A stretch of 64,000 bases of DNA from assembly GCF_008831285.2 (NCBI RefSeq), contig NC_045150.1, positions 8,444,001-8,508,000 on the forward strand, in the 5' to 3' direction. The notes under the pieces are model-generated. The model was not told the origin of the DNA. It searched no databases and saw only the letters and a list, made by a program, of their open reading frames with translations. Shown here piece after piece: positions 59,401 to 64,000 of this stretch (position 1 is its first letter; each line of letters starts with the position of its first letter). This stretch comes from Nymphaea colorata (lineage: Eukaryota; Streptophyta; Magnoliopsida; Nymphaeales; Nymphaeaceae). Made by a program: the position numbers and the translations under genes.

Positions 59401-62400
59401 AAAACATTTCCCTAGGTAAATCTGGAAGTTTATGTAATTTTCTGTAGCACCCACCACTTTTGAATAAGTTTCTCAAAGGCAAAACTTGTTCCTAGTTGTC
59501 GCAAGCACTAAATTCATTTATATCACCTGACAACAATACTTTCTAAGGATATGGATACTTAATTCAATAGTACTTTACCTTATTATGCTAACAAATTAGT
59601 CATACTTGATAATCAAAGTGCATTTCAATGGTTTTCAGATCCATCGTGCCATAAATACCTTTGCACATTTAAATAGATGAATGAATCTTATGTGTTGATC
59701 CATGCCAAAATACAAGGGCCACGACTAGAGGCATTAACATTTTGCTCGAGGTTATGCTTTCTGGTGATTGTCTCAGGTGATTTCTGAATTGAAGCTTCTT
59801 TGATGTGCAAAACTGCAGGTTTGCAACGCTGTTGCAGTAACTTCTTTGCTTAACGCCACTCTCGTATTACCACGATTCCTTTATAGCACAGTCTGGAAAG
59901 ATGGCAGGTACAGCATTCGACAAATTTTATTCATGGACTGCAATATATGCTTTCAGCTGGTTATGCTTGTGTCAATTGTGAAAAATTGGAGCAATGATAA
60001 GCACTCGTTAGAGACTCTTGTCAGTTAGGAAAAAGAAGATAGATGCCACTGCTGTGTTAATTATTTCTAGAGAAGTCCTTGCATCCAACCTTGCATGCTT
60101 TTGATCCTTTCACTTATTTCCAATGGACAATCTCATTTAATTGTGTGCAGCCAATTTGAAGATATTTATCAAGAAGAATATTTTATCAACTCTCTGAGGG
60201 AAGATGTGACTATTGTGAAGGAGTTGCCTTCCCATCTTCAGCTGATAGATATTGAAGCAGTTGGTAGTCTCGTATGTTCTGTTTCTGAACTATGTAGGTA
60301 CTTCTTCATGCTGACTCCATGAATGATGCATGAACTTTATCGTTCGTTTTGCTTTTAGTCAGATTACGGATATGGATATTGAAAAGGAGTCAAAACCCTT
60401 TCAGTTGGTTGAAAAAATACTTCCTCTCCTACTAAAGAATCAAGTAGTTCATTTTCTTGGATTTGGCAATCGACTTGCATTCGATCCACTTCCTCCTAAC
60501 ATTCAGGTAAGTGTGCTTCATTCTTAAGTTTACTATAATAGACTAATTATAGAGAAGCTTAAAGTAAATAGGCTGCACATGTGCCATGTACTGACATGCA
60601 CAAATATCACTCTGATGTTTGTATATGGGAAATTATGTTTAAGGAATATATGTTGGTTCAACATTGCTCTGCAGAGATTAAGATGCAAATGTAACTTTCA
60701 TGCACTGAAGTTTGTTCCAAAGATCCAGATGGCTGGCTCTTTACTAGTTAAAAGAATTCGGCAATATAGTGCACGTTGGAGCTCCTTGGATGAACATTTG
60801 CTTGAAGAATTTCTGCCTAATGATTATTCTGAAAGGGATTCTCTGGAAAGGCCATCGAGGTATCTTGCTCTGCATTTAAGGTTCGAAGTGGATATGGTAG
60901 CATATTCTCTATGTGAATTTGGTGGAGGAGAGCATGAGAAGACAGAACTACAATCTTATAGAGAGATCCACTTTCCTGCACTTGTCATGCGGACAAAGAA
61001 TGCCAAGTATGTTTTATGTACTAAACTAAAAATGTTGCTTATATATACCAAGTATCTGAATGGCACCAGTATACAGAGCGTTTACATCATGGGTCTATCT
61101 AACTGATATGGTATCTATATGCCGCTTGGCCTGCATTGCATAAGTTTATTTTGGGTCTGAAGGCTCCTGTGCTGTTCAGGCTACTTGAACATTCAGCTGA
61201 CCATTTTGAGGGTGCATGAAGTTGGGCACAGTTGGTGTTTAACCTAAGTCACAGTGGTGCGTGGGGGAGGCCCACGTACCCATACCGGTGTACCGGCATA
61301 CTGGCATACCAGTACGGAAAAACTGTACGATTGGGTATGTTTGGATTGGTTTCGGGTCGGAACTGAACCAAACCACAAAAAAAAACATTGTCTTAGTCTA
61401 TTTATGTTTTTTATGAGATTATATGTGGGAACTATGAAAGAAACATTGTCTTAATACCAAGATTGGTGAAAACGCCATTTCCCCGTACCCGTACCATCAC
61501 TCATACATGTACCTATGTTACATAGTGTTTAACTCTATGTCACTTAATCCATGACCTTCTAGGATGCAATTTAATTTTTTGTCATGCTCAATTGTACGTC
61601 TCACTTCCTTCTTTATGATGATTACATTTGCAGGTCAGTCTCTCCTGCACTTTTAAGGAAACTGGGACGGTGTCCATTGACTCCAGAGGAAGCCGCCCTA
61701 TTGCTTTCAGCTCTGGGTTTCAAACGCAACACCCATATCTACCTTGCTGGTTCTCATATATATGGTGGCAAGTCTAGAATGTCTGTCTTAACTAGTCTGT
61801 ACCCGAATATAGTCACCAAAGAAGACCTCCTAACACCAGCTGAAATGGCACCTTTCCGGAATTTCTCCTCTCAGGTAGCTTTCTGCTTTTGCATGTTTGT
61901 TCTTGGTATCGTTTTGACATATACTTCTGTAAACTTGGCTCAAGGTATTTCTTGTTAAATAATACTAATACATGAGTTTGTAACCATTATCTAGACATAC
62001 TGCTGGATTGCCAGTTTCAACTTCAAGTGTCAAAAGGCCAACGTAGTTAAGGTTAAATAAATGTAGCAGATTTTGTTTCACTTATTTCTCTAGAGATGAA
62101 GGCACCTTTCAGACTTGTGTTTGTTATTCCTCTAGCAGATTTGCATCATGAAAGAATTCAAGGATTCTTAAACACAGCTTCTAATAGGTCAGAAACAAAT
62201 ATGAGAAAGCAAGGTTTCAAGTTCACATGCTTAAGTTGGAGGACTCATATAACTCAAAGTCTCAAATTGATTGACAATTTTGAAATCCTTGCTGAGAGGG
62301 TGATGCACCTAAAACGGTCTACTTAAGGATTTTCTAGAATCTCTCACTGACTGAACCTGAAACCTTGCTTTTCCAAAATCTCCCGTCCATTGGCCTACAT

Positions 62401-63027
62401 GGTCATAAAGAACTAGAAAAAAATATCAAATCCTTTCTCCTAATTGTCCTTTCAGTGTGTTCAAGACAAATGACTAATGTTCTAGTGCAATGGATGCAGT
62501 TGGCAGCACTGGACTTCATTGCTTGCGGAGCTGCTGATGTATTTGCCATCACTGACTCTAGAATCTCCCACTGACTGAACCTGCCTTGCTTTTCCAAAAT
62601 CTCCCGTCTATTGGCCTACATGGTCATAAAGAACTAGAAAAAAAATATCAAATCCTTTCTCCTAATTGTCCTTTCAGTGTGTTCAAGACAAATGACTGAT
62701 GTTCTAGTGTAATGGATGCAGTTGGCAGCACTGGACTTCATTGCTTGCGGAGCTGCTGATGTATTTGCCATCACTGACTCTGGAAGCCAGCTTTCTTCTC
62801 TTGTATCTGGCTACAGGATATACTATGGCAGTGGGCAGATGCCAACATTGCGTCCCAACAAGAAAAGGTATGCAAGAATTTTATCAAAAAATGGCAGTAT
62901 AGGATGGTCTGAATTTGAGGAAAGAGTGAGGAATATGATTCTGGAAAACCAAAGGGTGACGGCGAGACCATTTGGTAGAAGCATATATCGACAACCAAGA
63001 TCTCCCGAGTGTATGAGCATGGCCTAG
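56441..63027 (+). CDS. O-fucosyltransferase-family protein (plant DUF246 group)
   Basis: Type II membrane glycosyltransferase-like protein of the plant O-FucT family, expected in the Golgi; donor and acceptor are not readable. Ten exons: 56441-56833, 57325-57414, 57489-57582, 57669-57739, 59819-59907, 60151-60271, 60363-60506, 60675-61006, 61634-61874 and 62722-63027; 1881 nt, 626 aa, in phase. A cytosolic N-terminus of about 90 residues is followed by a TM helix (about 93-115, AIYLAVLMMLLLVIDSVLFS). The catalytic domain begins at ASAWKPCAD and VSANGGLNQQRVAVCNAVAV, then LNATLVLPRFL, FGDI-like FEDIYQEEYF, HFLGFGNRLAFDPLP, LRCKCNFHALKF, YLALHLRFEVDMVAYSLCEF (HLRFE motif), CPLTPEEAALLLSALGF, IYLAGSHIYGG and FRNFSSQLAALDFIACGAAD. 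The C-terminus reads FGRSIYRQPRSPECM. Intron 4 (2.1 kb) carries a dispersed AT-rich repeat. Intron 9 carries a decoy copy of the start of exon 10 made by tandem duplication. Confidence 0.93.
58440..58810 (+). repeat. AT-rich dispersed repeat, copy C, in O-FucT intron 4
   Basis: Same ordered landmarks as 43030-43395: AAAAAACCTTTTTTTCAAAA, AATGTCAGACTGCTTG, TTTTTTTGATGTCATCTTAT, TTTTAAAAGTTTAATGTATT, TTTTTCCTGTTTTTTTAAAC and ATGATATTTGTAACTATCG. Just upstream (58130-58340) lies a related region with TCGGGAAAATATCGG and TTTTCCCGATATTTTCG, inverse to each other. Non-coding. Confidence 0.5.
59016..59303 (+). other. unrecognised 95-codon frame inside O-FucT intron 4
   Basis: The frame starts MKSQATITEEEKQKGKRVGA and has an internal imperfect repeat, ALQPPEG and TLRPPEDEG, from repeated CGACCTCCAGAGG-like words. 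It lies on the same strand inside a 2.1-kb intron. No known domain; chance or an inserted fragment is more likely than a gene. Confidence 0.15.
61245..61515. repeat. GTACC/CATACC-rich inserted fragment in O-FucT intron 8
   Basis: The segment is rich in TACCGG, GTACCC, GCATACC and GGTACGG-type words (for example ATACCGGTGTACCGGCATAC near 61281), ending near CCCGTACCCGTACCATCACT. Composition differs from the AT-rich intron around it. It resembles decayed transposon sequence; no ends resolved. Confidence 0.35.
62334..62781 (+). repeat. 224-bp tandem duplication carrying the start of O-FucT exon 10
   Basis: Unit 1 (62334-62557) and unit 2 (62558 to about 62780) are nearly identical, with a few substitutions and two small indels (CCTGAAACCTTGC against CCTGCCTTGC; one extra A). 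Both contain the splice acceptor TGGATGCAG and the first ~60 nt of exon 10 (LAALDFIACGAADVFAITDS). In unit 2 the frame continues into the true exon. In unit 1 it runs into the next repeat unit and meets a stop after RISH. Confidence 0.95.
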
Positions 63028-63716
63028 TCTTGCTGGAAGAAGCGATTAAAGAACCAGAGCACCAGAGTCGGTGTTTGTCTGAGTTTCTGGGGCTGTTCAA
63101 TGCTTGTAACAGCACTATATGCGTGGATACAATCTGTGCATATTGAAGAAGTATGTAAAATGGTCGAATTTTGTATTTAACATACAAAAATGAATATTCT
63201 GATAAAACCATAATGGCACTGGAAGCTAATGTGTGACCAAAAAAATAGCAAACAACCTGGAACAAATTCAGATTTACAATGCCCTAAGATAACCCGTCTT
63301 CGCCCTACAAGATACAGAACTCATACGCCCACTACACTTTGGTGATTTTCGAATACATACAAGAATGAATATTCTGATAAAACCATAATGGTACTGGAAG
63401 CTAATATCCGGTGACAAAAGAATTAGCAAACAACCTGGAACAAATTCAGATTTACAATGCTAAGATTACCCGTCTTCGCCCTACAAGATACAGAACTCAT
63501 ACGCCCACTACACTTGGTGAGTTTCGAATACATACAAGAATGAATATTCTGATAAAACCATAATGGTACTGGAAGCTAATATCCGGTGACAAAAAAATTA
63601 GCAAACCTGGAACAAATTCAGATTTACAATGCTAAGATAACCCGTCTTCGCCCTACAAGGTACAGAACTCATACGCCCACCCCCCATTTTCTTTTCCTGT
63701 GGTGGAAAAAAGAAAA
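63028..63716. other. convergent 3' spacer between O-FucT and NAT genes
   Basis: Holds the 3' UTRs of both genes. Most of it (63181 to about 63683) is a three-copy tandem repeat (listed separately). Nothing else is recognised. Confidence 0.6.
63181..63683. repeat. three-copy 175-bp tandem repeat
   Basis: Units at 63181-63355, 63356-63530 and 63531 to about 63683 each start CATACAA(A/G)AATGAATATT and share GATAAAACCATAATGG, CTGGAAGCTAAT, CAAATTCAGATTTACAATG, CCCGTCTTCGCCCTACAAG and CAGAACTCATACGCCCAC. Units 2 and 3 are closer to each other (both with TATCCGGTGAC) than to unit 1. The third unit is cut short at the 3' side. Confidence 0.95.
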
Positions 63717-63929
63717 CTAAGATGGAGGGAAAAATCGATTGAGGTTGAACGGCAGTGTGTAAAATTCTTCATTTCTGCTATCCCCTTTGAATGTCCGGAA
63801 CTTGACCCACCAAGGCATCCCTCTGTCCTTGGCCGTGTCTTTGTAGTCTAATGTGTTGTCTAGAAACACAGCGACGATCAATGCAACTGTTGGTGGTGAT
63901 GAAAATGTTGTGTTGATGAAGTCATTGAA
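63717..63929 (-). CDS. nucleobase-ascorbate transporter, last exon
   Basis: Final exon of a gene that extends beyond the right edge. The acceptor (GATGCAG on the minus strand) precedes 63929 and the stop is at 63717-63719, giving 70 codons. The peptide starts FNDFINTTFSSPPTVALIVA, includes the last membrane segment (VALIVAVFLDNTL), and ends GMPWWVKFRTFKGDSRNEEF then YTLPFNLNRFFPPS. That C-terminal tail is strongly conserved in plant NAT (NCS2/uracil-xanthine permease type) proteins. Family members carry nucleobases or related compounds across membranes; substrate cannot be judged from this exon. It faces the O-FucT gene tail to tail. Confidence 0.93.
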   Translation of the reverse strand, partial: FNDFINTTFSSPPTVALIVAVFLDNTLDYKDTAKDRGMPWWVKFRTFKGDSRNEEFYTLPFNLNRFFPPS

Positions 63930-64000
63930 CTGCATCAATAGACCAAATAAAGAAATAAACTTGGCTGACTATTTGTTCAAACTTGGCTAACTATTTGTTC

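Overview
This is nuclear DNA from a flowering plant. The evidence is spliced genes with GT-AG introns, a PLS-class PPR gene, plant receptor-like kinases, a plant GSK3/SHAGGY kinase, a nucleobase-ascorbate transporter, AT-rich spacers, long CT/AT microsatellites and MITE-like elements. I cannot name the species from the sequence. No prokaryotic, plasmid, CRISPR or viral gene was seen, and I recognised no LTR-retroelement domain.

Ten protein genes can be supported. Splice phases were checked by hand for all multi-exon genes, and every joined coding length is a multiple of three. From left to right: (1) the 3' end of a Rho-N domain gene (RHON1/BP-73-like, + strand, 1-964); (2) ribosomal protein L11/uL5 (+, 2609-4975, 5 exons, 183 aa); (3) an intronless peroxisomal enoyl-CoA isomerase ending in SKL (-, 7275-7991); (4) mitochondrial-type aspartate aminotransferase (+, 10097-16792, 10 exons, 424 aa); (5) an intronless E-type PPR protein (-, 17861-20164 or 20347); (6) an LRR-II receptor-like kinase with the 11-exon layout of that family (-, 21413-27368, 619 aa); (7) a group II GSK3/SHAGGY kinase of BIN2/BIL type (-, 34119-39282, 12 exons, 404 aa); (8) a membrane-anchored receptor-like cytoplasmic-type kinase (-, 48349-51651, 6 exons, 409 aa); (9) an O-fucosyltransferase-family type II membrane protein (+, 56441-63027, 10 exons, 626 aa); (10) the last exon of a nucleobase-ascorbate transporter (-, 63717-63929).

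The genes do not form a pathway. They are a normal mix of housekeeping (translation, amino-acid metabolism, peroxisomal beta-oxidation), organelle RNA or gene expression (Rho-N, PPR) and signalling or cell-surface functions (three kinases, O-FucT, NAT).

The spacers at 27.4-34.1 kb, 39.3-48.3 kb and 51.7-56.4 kb are AT-rich and hold short DNA-transposon-like elements with readable terminal inverted repeats, dispersed AT-rich repeats and composite (CT)n(AT)n microsatellites. Several local tandem duplications lie in or beside genes. The most consequential is a 224-bp duplication at 62334-62781 that copied the 3' splice site and first ~60 nt of the last O-FucT exon, creating a decoy exon. I see no clear sign of a wholly new biological system. 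The best leads are that decoy exon, a microsatellite-flanked MITE family present three times, and a start-codon-only first exon in RPL11.
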